Counted from the first letter of the stretch, positions 8,542-19,330 are shown. The stretch is DNA of 64,000 bases from Streptomyces lasiicapitis (GCF_014646335.1 NZ_BMNG01000004.1:376638-440637), one strand, 5' to 3'. Translations and numbers: made by a program. Notes: generated by a model from the sequence alone, not told the origin.

Positions 8542-9702
8542 ATGAACCGTTTGAGCACGTCATGGGGCGAGTACGACCTCACACGCTTCCCGGAGGACCC
8601 GCGCGACACCCTGCGGGCCTGGTCCGCGGCCGACGCCTATCTGCTGCGGCACCTGGCGGGGGACGAGGGCGACGGCGAGCCGATCGCCCTGGACGGGGCG
8701 GTGGCCGTCGTCGGTGACCGGTGGGGCGCGCTGACCACCGCGCTTGCCGCGCACCGGCCCGTGCAGATCACCGACTCCCACCTCGCGCGGCAGGCGACGC
8801 TGGCGAACCTCGCGCGCGCGGGCCTTCCGGCCGACGAGGCACGCCTGTTGACGACCCGGGACACTCCGCCGGAGCGTGTCGACGTCCTCCTGGTCCGCGT
8901 ACCGAAGAGCCTGGCGCTCCTCGAGGACCAGCTGCGCCGGATCGCCCCGGCCCTGCACGCGGGCACCGTCGTGGTCGGCACCGGCATGGTCACCGAGATC
9001 CACACGTCGACGCTGGAGCTCTTCGAGCGGATCGTCGGCCCGACGCGTACGTCCCTCGCCCGCCAGAAGGCCCGCCTGATCTTCAGCACCCCCGACCCCG
9101 AGCTCCGGCCGGGCCCCAGCCCCTGGCCGCACAGCTACGTCCTGCCCGACGACTCCGGCGCGGGCGCGGGCCTGACGGCGGTCAACCACGCGGGCATCTT
9201 CTGCGCCGAACGCCTCGACATCGGCACCCGCTTCCTCCTCGAACACCTGCCGTCCACCAGCGGCGACGCGCACGTCGTTGACCTGGGCTGCGGAAACGGC
9301 GTGCTCGGTACGGCCGCGGCGGTGGCGAACCCCGAGGCGCGGGTCACGTTCGTGGACGAGTCGTACCAGGCGGTGGCCTCGGCCGAGGCGACGTTCAGGG
9401 CGAACACGGCGGCGGCCAAGGGCGAGTTCGTCGCCGCGGACGCGCTCACGGCGATGCCGCCGGACTCCGTCGACCTGGTCCTGAACAACCCGCCCTTCCA
9501 CAGCCACCAGGCCACGACCGACGCGACCGCGCAGCGCATGTTCCGCGGCGCCAGGGACGCGCTGCGCCCCGGCGGCGAACTGTGGGTCGTCGGCAACCGG
9601 CACCTCGGCTACCACGTACGCCTCAAGCGCCTCTTCGGCAACGTCGAAGTGGCCGCGAGCAACCGCAAGTTCGTGATCCTGCGGGCGGTCAGGCGCGCAT
9701 GA
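8542..9702 (+). CDS. rlmG: class I SAM-dependent rRNA guanine-N2 methyltransferase, RlmG/RsmC type
   Basis: A 386-residue protein with the double-domain layout of RsmC/RlmG. The N-terminal half is a degenerate methyltransferase-like domain; the C-terminal half has the SAM motif VVDLGCGNGVLG near residue 250 and the catalytic NNPPFH motif near 315 used to methylate exocyclic N2 of guanine. The length is closer to RlmG (23S G1835) than RsmC (16S G1207), but the exact target base is not certain. A Lys/Arg-rich C-terminus fits RNA binding. Its stop overlaps the start of the AlkB gene (ATGA). Confidence 0.85.
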   Translation: MNRLSTSWGEYDLTRFPEDPRDTLRAWSAADAYLLRHLAGDEGDGEPIALDGAVAVVGDRWGALTTALAAHRPVQITDSHLARQATLANLARAGLPADEARLLTTRDTPPERVDVLLVRVPKSLALLEDQLRRIAPALHAGTVVVGTGMVTEIHTSTLELFERIVGPTRTSLARQKARLIFSTPDPELRPGPSPWPHSYVLPDDSGAGAGLTAVNHAGIFCAERLDIGTRFLLEHLPSTSGDAHVVDLGCGNGVLGTAAAVANPEARVTFVDESYQAVASAEATFRANTAAAKGEFVAADALTAMPPDSVDLVLNNPPFHSHQATTDATAQRMFRGARDALRPGGELWVVGNRHLGYHVRLKRLFGNVEVAASNRKFVILRAVRRA

Positions 9703-10394
9703 CGGGCGAGCTGTTCCCGCGCGAGCGCGCCGAGTTGGCGCCGGGCGCGGTGCACGTCCCCGACTGGCTGGACCCGTCCCGCCAGCGCGAACTCGTCACC
9801 GCGTGCCGCACGTGGGCACGCCCTCCGGCCGGCCTGCGCACCGTCCACCTGCCCGGCGGCGGCACGATGACCGCACGGCAGGTGTGCCTGGGCCGGCACT
9901 GGTACCCGTACGGCTACGCGCGCACCGCCGTCGACGGCGACGGCGCACCGGTCAAGCCGATGCCGACGTGGCTGGCGGAGCTGGGCCGGGCGGCGGTACG
10001 GGACGCGTACGACTCCGCCTCGCCGGGAGGAGCCGTGACCGCCCCAGGAGGCGCCACGGCCGCTGCCCCCGACCCCGCCCCGTACGACATCGCCCTCATC
10101 AACTTCTACGACGCCGAAGCCCACATGGGCATGCACCGCGACAGCGACGAGAACTCCACCGCCCCCGTCGTCTCCCTCAGCCTCGGCGACACCTGCGTCT
10201 TCCGCCTCGGCAACACCGAGACGCGCACCCGCCCGTACACCGATGTCGAGCTGCGCAGCGGCGACTTGATGGTGTTCGGCGGGGCGTCGCGCCTCGCGTA
10301 CCACGGGGTGCCGAAGGTGCATGCGGGCACGGCGCCGCCCGGGCTCGGGCTTGCGGGGCGGCTCAACATCACGTTGCGGGTGAGCGGGCTGTAG
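9699..10394 (+). CDS. alkB: AlkB-family 2-oxoglutarate/Fe(II)-dependent dioxygenase
   Basis: A 231-residue DNA/RNA dealkylase. Iron ligands are H146 and D148 (HRDSDEN) and H202 (YHGVP); the 2-oxoglutarate arginines lie in RLNITLR (R221, R227). It would remove methyl groups from alkylated bases by oxidation. Oddity: a low-complexity Ala/Gly/Pro insert (about residues 106-128) sits just before the FYD..HxD strand. The gene is translationally coupled to the rRNA methyltransferase upstream, and a second alkylation-repair pair lies about 1.6 kb downstream on the other strand. Confidence 0.9.
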   Translation: MTGELFPRERAELAPGAVHVPDWLDPSRQRELVTACRTWARPPAGLRTVHLPGGGTMTARQVCLGRHWYPYGYARTAVDGDGAPVKPMPTWLAELGRAAVRDAYDSASPGGAVTAPGGATAAAPDPAPYDIALINFYDAEAHMGMHRDSDENSTAPVVSLSLGDTCVFRLGNTETRTRPYTDVELRSGDLMVFGGASRLAYHGVPKVHAGTAPPGLGLAGRLNITLRVSGL

Positions 10395-10442
10395 GGGTGG
10401 GCTGGGGCCCGTGGCCGGGGAGACCCACGTCACACGCGTCCG

Positions 10443-10470
10443 TGTCACAGGGGAGTGGGGCTGTCTCGTC
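10443..10470 (+). promoter_or_regulatory. candidate ECF41 sigma-factor promoter
   Basis: TGTCACA (10443-10449) and CGTC (10467-10470) are separated by 17 bp, ending 39 bp before the ATG of the carboxymuconolactone decarboxylase gene. This matches the published ECF41 promoter pattern (TGTCACA, spacer of about 16-17 bp, CGTC). The sigma factor two genes downstream is itself an ECF41, so autoregulation of the pair is the natural reading. Confidence 0.72.
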
Positions 10471-10509
10471 TCAGGTGTGTAGCCATTGACGAGTGCGGAG
10501 GAGCACATC

Positions 10510-10986
10510 ATGGACGCGCGACTGAACTACTTTGCCAATCCGGCCGCGGGCAAGGCGCTCAAGCATGTGATGTCGGCGGGTAAGGCGATCAAGGACTTGC
10601 CGGTGGATGCCGCGACGCAGGAGCTTGTGGCGCTGCGGGTGAGTCAGATCAACGGGTGTGCGGTCTGCATCGACATGCACACCAAGGAAGCCGCCGCTGC
10701 CGGTGAGAGCTCGGTGCGGTTGCACCTGGTGTCGGCTTGGCGGGAAGCCACCGTCTTCAGCGAGGCCGAGCGTGCGGCGTTGGCGTTCGCCGAGGAGGGG
10801 ACCCGGACCGCGGACGCGGGTGGCGGGGTCAGTGATGAGGTGTGGGCGGGCGCTGCCAAGCACTACGACGAGGAGCAGCTTGCCGGGCTGGTGATGCTGG
10901 TCTCGTTCATGAACATGGTGAATCGGCTGAACGTCATCACCCAGCAGCCGGCCGGTGACTACGAGGTCGGGCAGTTTTCCCACTGA
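10510..10986 (+). CDS. carboxymuconolactone decarboxylase/AhpD-like protein
   Basis: A 158-residue all-alpha protein with the redox-active pattern C50-A-V-C53 followed by H57 (CAVCIDMH) seen in AhpD-type peroxidase partners. Start ATG 10510 is supported by a GCGGAGGAG ribosome site; an in-frame TTG 24 bp upstream is less likely. ECF41 sigma factors are characteristically linked to such COE genes (carboxymuconolactone decarboxylase, oxidoreductase or epimerase), and the sigma gene starts 26 bp downstream. It probably acts in the cytoplasm on a peroxide or electrophile; the substrate is unknown. Confidence 0.88.
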   Translation: MDARLNYFANPAAGKALKHVMSAGKAIKDLPVDAATQELVALRVSQINGCAVCIDMHTKEAAAAGESSVRLHLVSAWREATVFSEAERAALAFAEEGTRTADAGGGVSDEVWAGAAKHYDEEQLAGLVMLVSFMNMVNRLNVITQQPAGDYEVGQFSH

Positions 10987-11011
10987 GCAGAGGGAGCGGA
11001 GGACGGGTTAC

Positions 11012-11947
11012 GTGAGCAAGGTCGGGGAGTTCGAGGAGCTGCGGCCGCTGTTGTTCTCCATCGCCTATCGGATTCTGGGCAGTGTGAGTGAGGCCGAGGA
11101 CGCCGTTCAGGAGGCGTGGCTGCGCTTTGACGGCTCCGCGACCCTGCCCACGTCGACCAAGGCCTTCCTGTCGACCACGGTGACACGGATCTCCATCGAT
11201 GTGCTGCGTTCCGCGCGGGTGCGGCGGGAGGAGTATGTCGGGCCCTGGCTCCCCGAGCCGTTGCTCAGCGATCCGTATCAGGACCCGGCGCGGGCGGTGG
11301 AGTTGGCCGACTCGGTGTCCATGGCGGCGCTGTTGCTGCTCGAGCGGCTCAGTCCGCTGGAGCGGGCGGTTTTCCTGCTGCGGGAGGTGTTCGCCTTCGG
11401 GTTCGACGAGGTCGCGGAGGCGGTGGGGCGGTCGGAGGCCGCGTGCCGGCAGCTCCTTGTGCGGGCGCGGCGGCACATGGAGGCCGGGCGGCCGCGGTTC
11501 GCGGCGGACCGTGCGGAACGGCAGGAGTTGGCGACGCGGTTCTTCGACGCGCTCAAGGACGGTGATGTGGGCGGGCTGCAGGATCTGCTCGCCGCCGATG
11601 TGCGGCTTGTCGGGGACGGCGGGGGCAAGGCGCCGCAGCTCGCCAACACCGTGGTGGGGGCGGCGAACGTGGCCCGGGTGCTGGGGGCGTTCTTCCCCTT
11701 GCTGGTCCGGGTCGAGGTGTCGCTCGAGCCGCGCGAGATCAACGGGCAGCCCGGCGCGGTCGCCCGTGACCGGGACGGCAAGGTCCTGCACACCCTGGTC
11801 CTCGATGTGCTCGACGGGCGGATCCAGACCATCCGTGGGGTGATCAATCCCGACAAGCTCGGCCGCCTCGGGCCGGTCGCCGACGCCTGGGCCATCAACC
11901 GCGAGCTGAAGCGGGCCCGTCGGCGGATGCCCTCGCCGGGCGCGTGA
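11012..11947 (+). CDS. sigJ: ECF41-group RNA polymerase sigma factor (SigJ-like) with C-terminal SnoaL-like domain
   Basis: A 311-residue sigma factor. Residues 1-160 hold the sigma2 (SIAYRILGSVSEAEDAVQEAWLRF) and sigma4 (LSPLERAVFLLREVF..VAEAVGRSEAACRQL) regions. A fused C-terminal domain of about 120 residues replaces an anti-sigma factor. All three ECF41 hallmarks are present: WLPEP in the linker between sigma regions, DGGGK in the extension and NPDKL near the end. The start is GTG 11012 after a GGAGCGGAGGAC ribosome site. In ECF41 members the extension both activates and restrains the factor. It is co-transcribed with its AhpD-like partner. Confidence 0.92.
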   Translation: MSKVGEFEELRPLLFSIAYRILGSVSEAEDAVQEAWLRFDGSATLPTSTKAFLSTTVTRISIDVLRSARVRREEYVGPWLPEPLLSDPYQDPARAVELADSVSMAALLLLERLSPLERAVFLLREVFAFGFDEVAEAVGRSEAACRQLLVRARRHMEAGRPRFAADRAERQELATRFFDALKDGDVGGLQDLLAADVRLVGDGGGKAPQLANTVVGAANVARVLGAFFPLLVRVEVSLEPREINGQPGAVARDRDGKVLHTLVLDVLDGRIQTIRGVINPDKLGRLGPVADAWAINRELKRARRRMPSPGA

Positions 11948-11948
11948 C

Positions 11949-12725
11949 CTACGCGTCGTGGAACACCAGCCCCAACGACCGCCGCAACCCCGAGTGGACC
12001 GTACTGACGCCGTGCCGCACCGGCGCCGCCGACCAGCCGCGGCTTGAGCGGACCGGGCGGTCGCGGGTGGTGAAGACGAGCCCGTGCCCCTGCGGCAGCG
12101 CGGTGACCGTGCCCCGTGACTGGGCCCGCGGCCGCTGCTCGACAAGCAGGAACTCGCCGCCGGTGTAGTCGGCGCCGTGGACGTCGAGGCCGATGACGAC
12201 CTGGAGCGGGAAGACGAGGTCGCCGAACAGGTCGCGGTGCAGGGCGTTCCAGTCGCCGCTCTCGTACCGCAGCAGGATCTGCGACGACTTGGACTGGCCC
12301 GCCTCGTGGCACTGGTCGATCCAGGCTTCCAGCGTGTCCGGCCAGGGCGCGGGGCGGCCGAGGCGGGCCGCCCAGTCGCGGGCGACGGGCAGCAGCCTCG
12401 GGTAGAGGGCCGCCCGCAACTCGGCCACCGGGCGCGGCAGTTCGTGGCTGAAGTACCGGTACTCGCCGGAGCCGAAGCGGTGTCGGGCCATGTTCACCGT
12501 CGACCTGAAGCGGGCGGTCTCGTCGTAGAGGGCGGCGAGTTCGCGGCACTCGGCCGGGGTGAGCAGTGGGGGTGTGAGGGCGCAGCCGTTGTTGTCGAGT
12601 GCGGTGGCCAGGGCCGGCCAGTCCGTGGCGGCGACCCTCGCTCCGGCGTCGGTGGTGTGCGCGGTGTCCCGGGGCCCACGCGCACGCACATCGACCCCGG
12701 ACGCCCCGGCCCCACGGGCATTCAC
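11949..12725 (-). CDS. 2-oxoglutarate/Fe(II)-dependent oxygenase coupled to ogt
   Basis: A 258-residue protein with a jelly-roll core: H163 and D165 (LHRDLFGD), a distal histidine in RHGVSTVHSG (H238 or H244) and a 2OG-binding arginine near 248-249. This is a branch distinct from the shorter AlkB at 9.7 kb and is common beside methyltransferase repair genes in actinomycetes. GTG 12725 lies in a GTGA overlap with the ogt stop, so both proteins are made together; a role in alkylation repair is inferred from that coupling. The first ~30 residues look unstructured. Its stop faces the sigma-factor stop directly. Confidence 0.82.
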   Translation of the reverse strand: MNARGAGASGVDVRARGPRDTAHTTDAGARVAATDWPALATALDNNGCALTPPLLTPAECRELAALYDETARFRSTVNMARHRFGSGEYRYFSHELPRPVAELRAALYPRLLPVARDWAARLGRPAPWPDTLEAWIDQCHEAGQSKSSQILLRYESGDWNALHRDLFGDLVFPLQVVIGLDVHGADYTGGEFLLVEQRPRAQSRGTVTALPQGHGLVFTTRDRPVRSSRGWSAAPVRHGVSTVHSGLRRSLGLVFHDA

Positions 12726-13219
12726 GCCGCCTCCAGGTCCAGCAGCCGCTGCTTCCGCTCCAGGCCGCCCGCGTAACCGGTGAGCGACCCGTCCGCGCCG
12801 ATGACGCGGTGGCAGGGGCGTACGACGAGTACCGGGTTGCGGCCGATGGCCGTGCCCAGGGCGCGGACGGCCGCGCGGGACAGGCCGAGTCGCTCGGCGA
12901 GTTTTCCGTACGTCGTCGTGGTGCCGTACGGCACGGAGTCCAGGGCGTGCCACACCTTCCGCTGGAAGTCGGTGCCCGCCCCGGCGGCGTACTCGATGTC
13001 GAAGTCCGTCAGCGTGCCCGCGAAGTACGCGCGGAGCTGACCGGTGATCGCCGTGAACGCCGCGTCGTCGCGCACCCAGCCGTCCTGGACGGCCGCGCCG
13101 CCCTTCTGGCCCGGCATCGAAAGCGAGACGAGTGCCGTCCCGCCCGTGGCGGTGTCCGACGCCTCGCCCACGAGCAGCAGCTCTCCCAGCGGGCTGTCGA
13201 ACGTCGTGTAGACGGTCAT
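12722..13219 (-). CDS. ogt: methylated-DNA-[protein]-cysteine S-methyltransferase
   Basis: A 165-residue suicide repair protein that moves methyl groups from O6-alkylguanine in DNA onto its own cysteine. The active-site motif PCHRVIG is intact (C136), the GTDFQRKVWHAL start of the DNA-binding domain is near residue 82, and a helix-turn-helix (TTYGKLAERLGLSRAAVRALGTA) precedes the cysteine. It starts at ATG 13219 and is the first gene of a two-gene operon with the 2OG oxygenase. An imperfect GC-rich hairpin (CCGGGG..CCCCGG) lies in its upstream region. Confidence 0.95.
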   Translation of the reverse strand: MTVYTTFDSPLGELLLVGEASDTATGGTALVSLSMPGQKGGAAVQDGWVRDDAAFTAITGQLRAYFAGTLTDFDIEYAAGAGTDFQRKVWHALDSVPYGTTTTYGKLAERLGLSRAAVRALGTAIGRNPVLVVRPCHRVIGADGSLTGYAGGLERKQRLLDLEAA

Positions 13220-13403
13220 CGCGCCTGTCCTCTCCTGGTGGTCCTGGTGCGTCTGTCCTGGTCCGGGGTGTGATCCCCGGTGGTGACAGTGACCAGTCTG
13301 CGACGCGTGCGCGAGGACGGCTGGCGGATTTCGGACGCGGCGCTCCAGGGGCGGCCCGGCAGCAGCGCGGCGGCCCGGCAGTCCCGTTCGGGCCGGGCGG
13401 CGC

Positions 13404-14051
13404 TCAGGCCGTGAGCTGCTCCACCACCAGGACCACCCCGATCACGATCATCGCCGCCCCCGAGACCCGGGTGACCGCACGCGCCGCGGCCGGGCGGGCC
13501 CGCAGGACGGTACGGGCGAGGATGCCCACGCACAAGTAGATGGCGCCGCAGCTGAGGATGTGGACCAGGCCCAGGGTGCTGATCTGGAGGGCGAGCGGCC
13601 AGCCGGTGCCGGGCTGGGTGAACTGGGGGAGCAGCGCGAGGAAGAGCAGCAGCGCCTTCGGGTTGAGGCCGCTGATCCCGGCGCCCACGAGGACCCGGGA
13701 CCGCCGCCGGGCAGAGGGCGCGGGTGAGTGCGCCGTGGCTCCCGCCGCCCCCTGCTCCGCCGGCGCGGGAGTGCTCGGCCGGGCCAGCGTCGTCGCCCCC
13801 AGCCAGATCAGATACATCGCACCCAGCAGCGTCAGCGAGGCGAGCACGGCCGGATGGTCGGCGACGACGGCCGCGACGCCCGCCGCGACCACGGCGGTGA
13901 GGCCGACGTACCCCAGGAGAAGCCCGCCGACCGCCGGTGCCACCGAGCGGTCCCGAAGGCCCGCCGATATCGCGTACGCCCAGTCCGCCCCCGGAACGAG
14001 GATGAGCAGGACGGACACCGCCCAGAAGGCGGTGATGGAGCTGACGGCCAT
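13404..14051 (-). CDS. LysE/RhtB-family amino acid exporter
   Basis: A 215-residue membrane protein with about six helices. The N-terminal LLILVPGADWAYAISAGLRDRSVAPA segment is the LysE signature (PGP-type turn, here PGAD), and GLNPKALLLFLALLPQF near residue 145 is the second conserved block. It would export an amino acid or small metabolite. The start is ATG 14051, with a GGGAGGGAG ribosome site. It diverges from an Lrp/AsnC regulator, the classic arrangement in which the regulator senses the amino acid to be exported. Confidence 0.87.
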   Translation of the reverse strand: MAVSSITAFWAVSVLLILVPGADWAYAISAGLRDRSVAPAVGGLLLGYVGLTAVVAAGVAAVVADHPAVLASLTLLGAMYLIWLGATTLARPSTPAPAEQGAAGATAHSPAPSARRRSRVLVGAGISGLNPKALLLFLALLPQFTQPGTGWPLALQISTLGLVHILSCGAIYLCVGILARTVLRARPAAARAVTRVSGAAMIVIGVVLVVEQLTA

Positions 14052-14160
14052 GGATGTTTCTCCCTCCCTGAATGGTGCATGTGGGAGGTTAGTTCCGATC
14101 TGCCCAAAGGTGCTCCCGAGATTTGCCTGCTCAGGGCGTGTGAGTGGAAGAATCTTCTCC

Positions 14161-14613
14161 ATGGACAGAGTCGACCGGCAGATCCTTGCCGAGCTGCAGA
14201 ACGACGGCCGCCTGACCGTCACCGAACTGGCCGCGCGGGTGCGCCTGAGCCTCTCGCCGTGCCACCGCAGACTGCGCGAACTGGAGCGCCGCGGGGCGGT
14301 GCGCGGCTACCGCGCGGTGGTGGACCCCGAGGCCGTCGGCCTGACCTTCGAGTCCCTCGTCTTCGTCACCATGCGCCAGGAGGACCGGGACACGGTCGCC
14401 GCCTTCGAGGCCGCGGTCGCCGACATCCCGAACGTCCTCCAGGCGCAGCGCCTCTTCGGCGACCCCGACTACCTGCTGCGCATCGTCAGCAAGGACCTGC
14501 GCGCCTTCCAGCGCCTGTACGACGAGGAGCTGGCGACACTGCCGGGTGTGCAGCGCCTCAGCTCGACGCTGGTGATGAAGCACGTGGTGCAGGAGCGGCC
14601 GCTGCCGCTGTGA
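14161..14613 (+). CDS. Lrp/AsnC-family transcriptional regulator
   Basis: A 150-residue protein with an N-terminal winged HTH (DRQILAELQNDGRLTVTELAARVRLSLSPCHRRLRELERRG) and a C-terminal RAM/AsnC ligand domain (about residues 65-145). The start ATG 14161 is preceded at 14147-14157 by an 11-bp palindrome, GAAGA-A-TCTTC, that overlaps the likely ribosome site and could be an autoregulatory operator. The 109-bp divergent region is shared with the LysE-type exporter, which is its probable target. Confidence 0.88.
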   Translation: MDRVDRQILAELQNDGRLTVTELAARVRLSLSPCHRRLRELERRGAVRGYRAVVDPEAVGLTFESLVFVTMRQEDRDTVAAFEAAVADIPNVLQAQRLFGDPDYLLRIVSKDLRAFQRLYDEELATLPGVQRLSSTLVMKHVVQERPLPL

Positions 14614-14670
14614 AAGGCCTGCGTGAAGGGCCTGTGTGCCGGGCCGGTGTGACGTGTGTCGCGCCCGTTG

Positions 14671-16803
<2,133 letters not shown>

Positions 16804-16870
16804 CGCGCCCGCGCCGTGACGCCCCGCCCGGGGCCCCGCCGTCCCCGGGCGCCGTCCCTAGGATGCCGTC

Positions 16871-17404
16871 ATGTCACTCCCGCACGCGATCCTCACCGCC
16901 CTGCTCGAGAAGCCGTCCTCGGGTCTGGAGCTGACGCGCCGGTTCGACCGGTCGATCGGCTACTTCTGGTCGGCCACGCACCAGCAGATCTACCGCGAGC
17001 TGGGGAAACTGGAGCGCGACGGCCTCATCCGCGCGCTGCCCTCCGCGCAGGCGACCCGCGGGCAGAAGAAGGACTACGAAGTGCTGCCCGCGGGCCGCGC
17101 CGAACTGGCCCGCTGGACCGCCGCGAGCCAGGCCCCCAAGCCGCTGCGCGACACCCTGTTGCTGCGTCTGCGGGCCGCGGCCGTCGTCGGCACGGACGGC
17201 ATCGAGGCCGAGCTGCGCCGTCATCTCGCCCTGCACCAGCGGCAGTTGACGGAGTACGAGGAGATCGAGCGCCGGGACTTCCCGCCGGGCAGGGACGCGA
17301 TCGAGGACCGCCTGCGCCATGTGGTGCTGCGGGCCGGGATCGACCTGGAGACCTTCTGGACGCAGTGGCTCACGCGCACACTGGAGGAACTGGCCGAGTC
17401 CTAG
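16871..17404 (+). CDS. PadR-family transcriptional regulator
   Basis: A 177-residue protein: an N-terminal PadR winged HTH (LPHAILTALLEKPSSGLELTRRFDRSIGYFW..QIYRELGKLERDGLI) and a C-terminal Vir-type coiled-coil domain (about residues 95-170) for dimerisation. It lies directly downstream of fadH on the same strand, so it probably controls fadH through the palindrome at 14671-14684. The ligand may be the enone or acyl-CoA substrate, but nothing in the sequence shows this. Confidence 0.9.
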   Translation: MSLPHAILTALLEKPSSGLELTRRFDRSIGYFWSATHQQIYRELGKLERDGLIRALPSAQATRGQKKDYEVLPAGRAELARWTAASQAPKPLRDTLLLRLRAAAVVGTDGIEAELRRHLALHQRQLTEYEEIERRDFPPGRDAIEDRLRHVVLRAGIDLETFWTQWLTRTLEELAES

Positions 17405-17417
17405 GCTGTGCTGATCC

Positions 17418-18581
17418 CTAAGACCCGCTGAGCGTTGCTTCGGTCGGATCCCAGTCCTCCGGGAGCGGCGCCGGAGGCACGAGCTGCGCGGGCAGCGGTA
17501 CGAACGCCCCCACGGCCGCGGACTGCGTGATCGCGGTCATGGTCTGGAGGACGTGGAAGGCCAGGGCGCCCGACGCCCGATGGGTGCTCAGGCCGCCGTC
17601 GGGGGCGGACTTGTCCCGCGTACGAGCGGACCCGTCCCGCTCCCGCGCACGGATCGCCCGCGCCATGTCGACGACACCCAGCCCCCGGCCATCCGTACGC
17701 CCCCGCACAGGCAGCTCACGCCACTCGTCACTGCCGTTGGCGCGCAGCCGCAGCGGGCCACGGAACGTATTGGGGTCGGGCACGGCCAGGGTCCCCTCCG
17801 TACCGGTGATCTCGAAACGTATGCGGGGATGTGAACTGTCGAAGCTGAACGTCGAGTTGGCGTTCGCGCCCGAAGCGAAGTCCAGCAGGGCGGACACATG
17901 CGTCGGTACGTCGACGGGGAAGAACTGCCCTGCCTTGGGGCCGGAGCCCACCTCGCGGTGCTCCCGGGCCCGCGCCGCCGTCGAGGCCACCCGTGCCACG
18001 CCGCCGAACAGCGCCACCAGAGCCGTCAGATAGTAGGGGCCGAGGTCGAACAGCGGTCCCGCGCCCGGCTGGTAGAAGAACGCCGGATCCGGGTGCCAGG
18101 ACTCGGGGCCGAGGCTCTGCACGGCAGTCGTCGCGGCGACCGGCCGGCCGATGTGGCCCGCGCGGACGGCCCGGATCGCCGACTGCAGGCCCGCGCCCAG
18201 GAACGTGTCGGGCGCGCCGCCGAGCAGCAGTCCGCGCTCGGACGCCTCGGCGACGAGCTTCTCGGCCTCGGCGGGCGCCGGGGTGAGCGGTTTCTCGCCG
18301 TACACGTGCTTGCCCGCGCGCAGCGCGGCCGCCGCGACGCGCGCGTGGGCGGCGGGCACGGTGAGGTTGACGACCAGCTCCACGTCCGGCTCGTCGAGGA
18401 CGGTGGGTACGTCTCCGGCGAGCGGTATGCCGTGGGTGCGGGCCGCCGCGGCCGCCCGCTCCGGGGCGATGTCGGCGACGGCCACGAGGCGGATGTCGGG
18501 GAAGGTGCTCAGCGTGCGCAGATACTCGGCGCTGATGACGCCCGCGCCGACGACGGCGACGCCCACCGGGCCCGCGTTCAC
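17418..18581 (-). CDS. Gfo/Idh/MocA-family oxidoreductase
   Basis: A 387-residue NAD(P)-dependent sugar or inositol dehydrogenase. The Rossmann motif VAVVGAGVISAEYL is at the start, the family's catalytic EKP signature appears as GKHVYGEKPL near residue 92, and the C-terminal alpha/beta domain carries the DLGPYYLTALVALFG block. GTG 18581 overlaps the stop of the upstream isomerase gene (GTGA), so the two are co-translated and likely act on the same sugar. Substrate unknown. Confidence 0.88.
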   Translation of the reverse strand: MNAGPVGVAVVGAGVISAEYLRTLSTFPDIRLVAVADIAPERAAAAARTHGIPLAGDVPTVLDEPDVELVVNLTVPAAHARVAAAALRAGKHVYGEKPLTPAPAEAEKLVAEASERGLLLGGAPDTFLGAGLQSAIRAVRAGHIGRPVAATTAVQSLGPESWHPDPAFFYQPGAGPLFDLGPYYLTALVALFGGVARVASTAARAREHREVGSGPKAGQFFPVDVPTHVSALLDFASGANANSTFSFDSSHPRIRFEITGTEGTLAVPDPNTFRGPLRLRANGSDEWRELPVRGRTDGRGLGVVDMARAIRARERDGSARTRDKSAPDGGLSTHRASGALAFHVLQTMTAITQSAAVGAFVPLPAQLVPPAPLPEDWDPTEATLSGS

Positions 18582-19330
18582 GCCGTCTCCAGGGCGCTGA
18601 CGTAGGTGCGGCTCGCCGCGAGCTCGCCGAGGAGGTCGCCCGCGCACGCGTCGAACTCGACGACGCGCCAGGCGGTGGGCGCCGCCGCGAGGATCTCGGG
18701 GACGGGCATGGTGCCGCCGCCGACCGCCACGTTCGGGTCGTCCTTCGTGCCGGGGCCGTCCTTGAGGTGGACGGCCTCCACGCGGGGACCGAGGCGGTCG
18801 AGCAGCGCGGGCACGTCGGCGCCGCCGACGGCCGCCCAGTACGTGTCGATCTCCAGGAACACCGCGGGGTCCAGGAGTTCGGCGAGGACCTCGATCGCGT
18901 GCCTGCCGCCGTGGCTCGCGATCCGTGGCTCGATCTCCCACCAGTGGTTGTGGTAGCCGAGCCGCAGACCATGCCGTTCGGCGTCCCGCGCAAGGGAGTT
19001 GAGGCGGTCCGCGACACGGCCGAGACGCTCGTACGAAGTGAAGTCCTCGTGCGGGAAACCGGCCGGGACGATCGCCAGCGGGGTGCCGAGTGCGGCGACC
19101 CCGTCGAGGACGGGGCCCGGTGGGCCCGCGAGGAGCGGCATGACGTGGGCGCCGGAGACGGTGAGGCCGAGGTCGTCGAGGACGCGGCGCAGCCCCTTGG
19201 CGTCCGCGGTGACGTCGAACGCCTCCACCGCGCCGTACCCCATCTCCGCGAGCCGCCCCAGCGTCCCCGCGCGGTCGGCGGCGAGTTGGTCGCGTACGGA
19301 GTAGAGCTGAACGCTGAGCGGTCGTGGCAT
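18578..19330 (-). CDS. sugar phosphate isomerase/epimerase (xylose isomerase-like TIM barrel)
   Basis: A 250-residue AP-endonuclease-2-type TIM barrel (SVQLYSVRDQLAADRAGTLGRLAEMGYGAVE). Likely metal ligands are in GYHNHWWE and VFLEIDTYW, and in VHLKDG; these are the positions used by inosose isomerases and related epimerases. ATG 19330 has a GGAGGGAC ribosome site. It is the first gene of an operon with the Gfo/Idh oxidoreductase, together suggesting oxidation and isomerisation of a cyclitol or sugar. No ABC importer is adjacent. Confidence 0.85.
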   Translation of the reverse strand: MPRPLSVQLYSVRDQLAADRAGTLGRLAEMGYGAVEAFDVTADAKGLRRVLDDLGLTVSGAHVMPLLAGPPGPVLDGVAALGTPLAIVPAGFPHEDFTSYERLGRVADRLNSLARDAERHGLRLGYHNHWWEIEPRIASHGGRHAIEVLAELLDPAVFLEIDTYWAAVGGADVPALLDRLGPRVEAVHLKDGPGTKDDPNVAVGGGTMPVPEILAAAPTAWRVVEFDACAGDLLGELAASRTYVSALETA

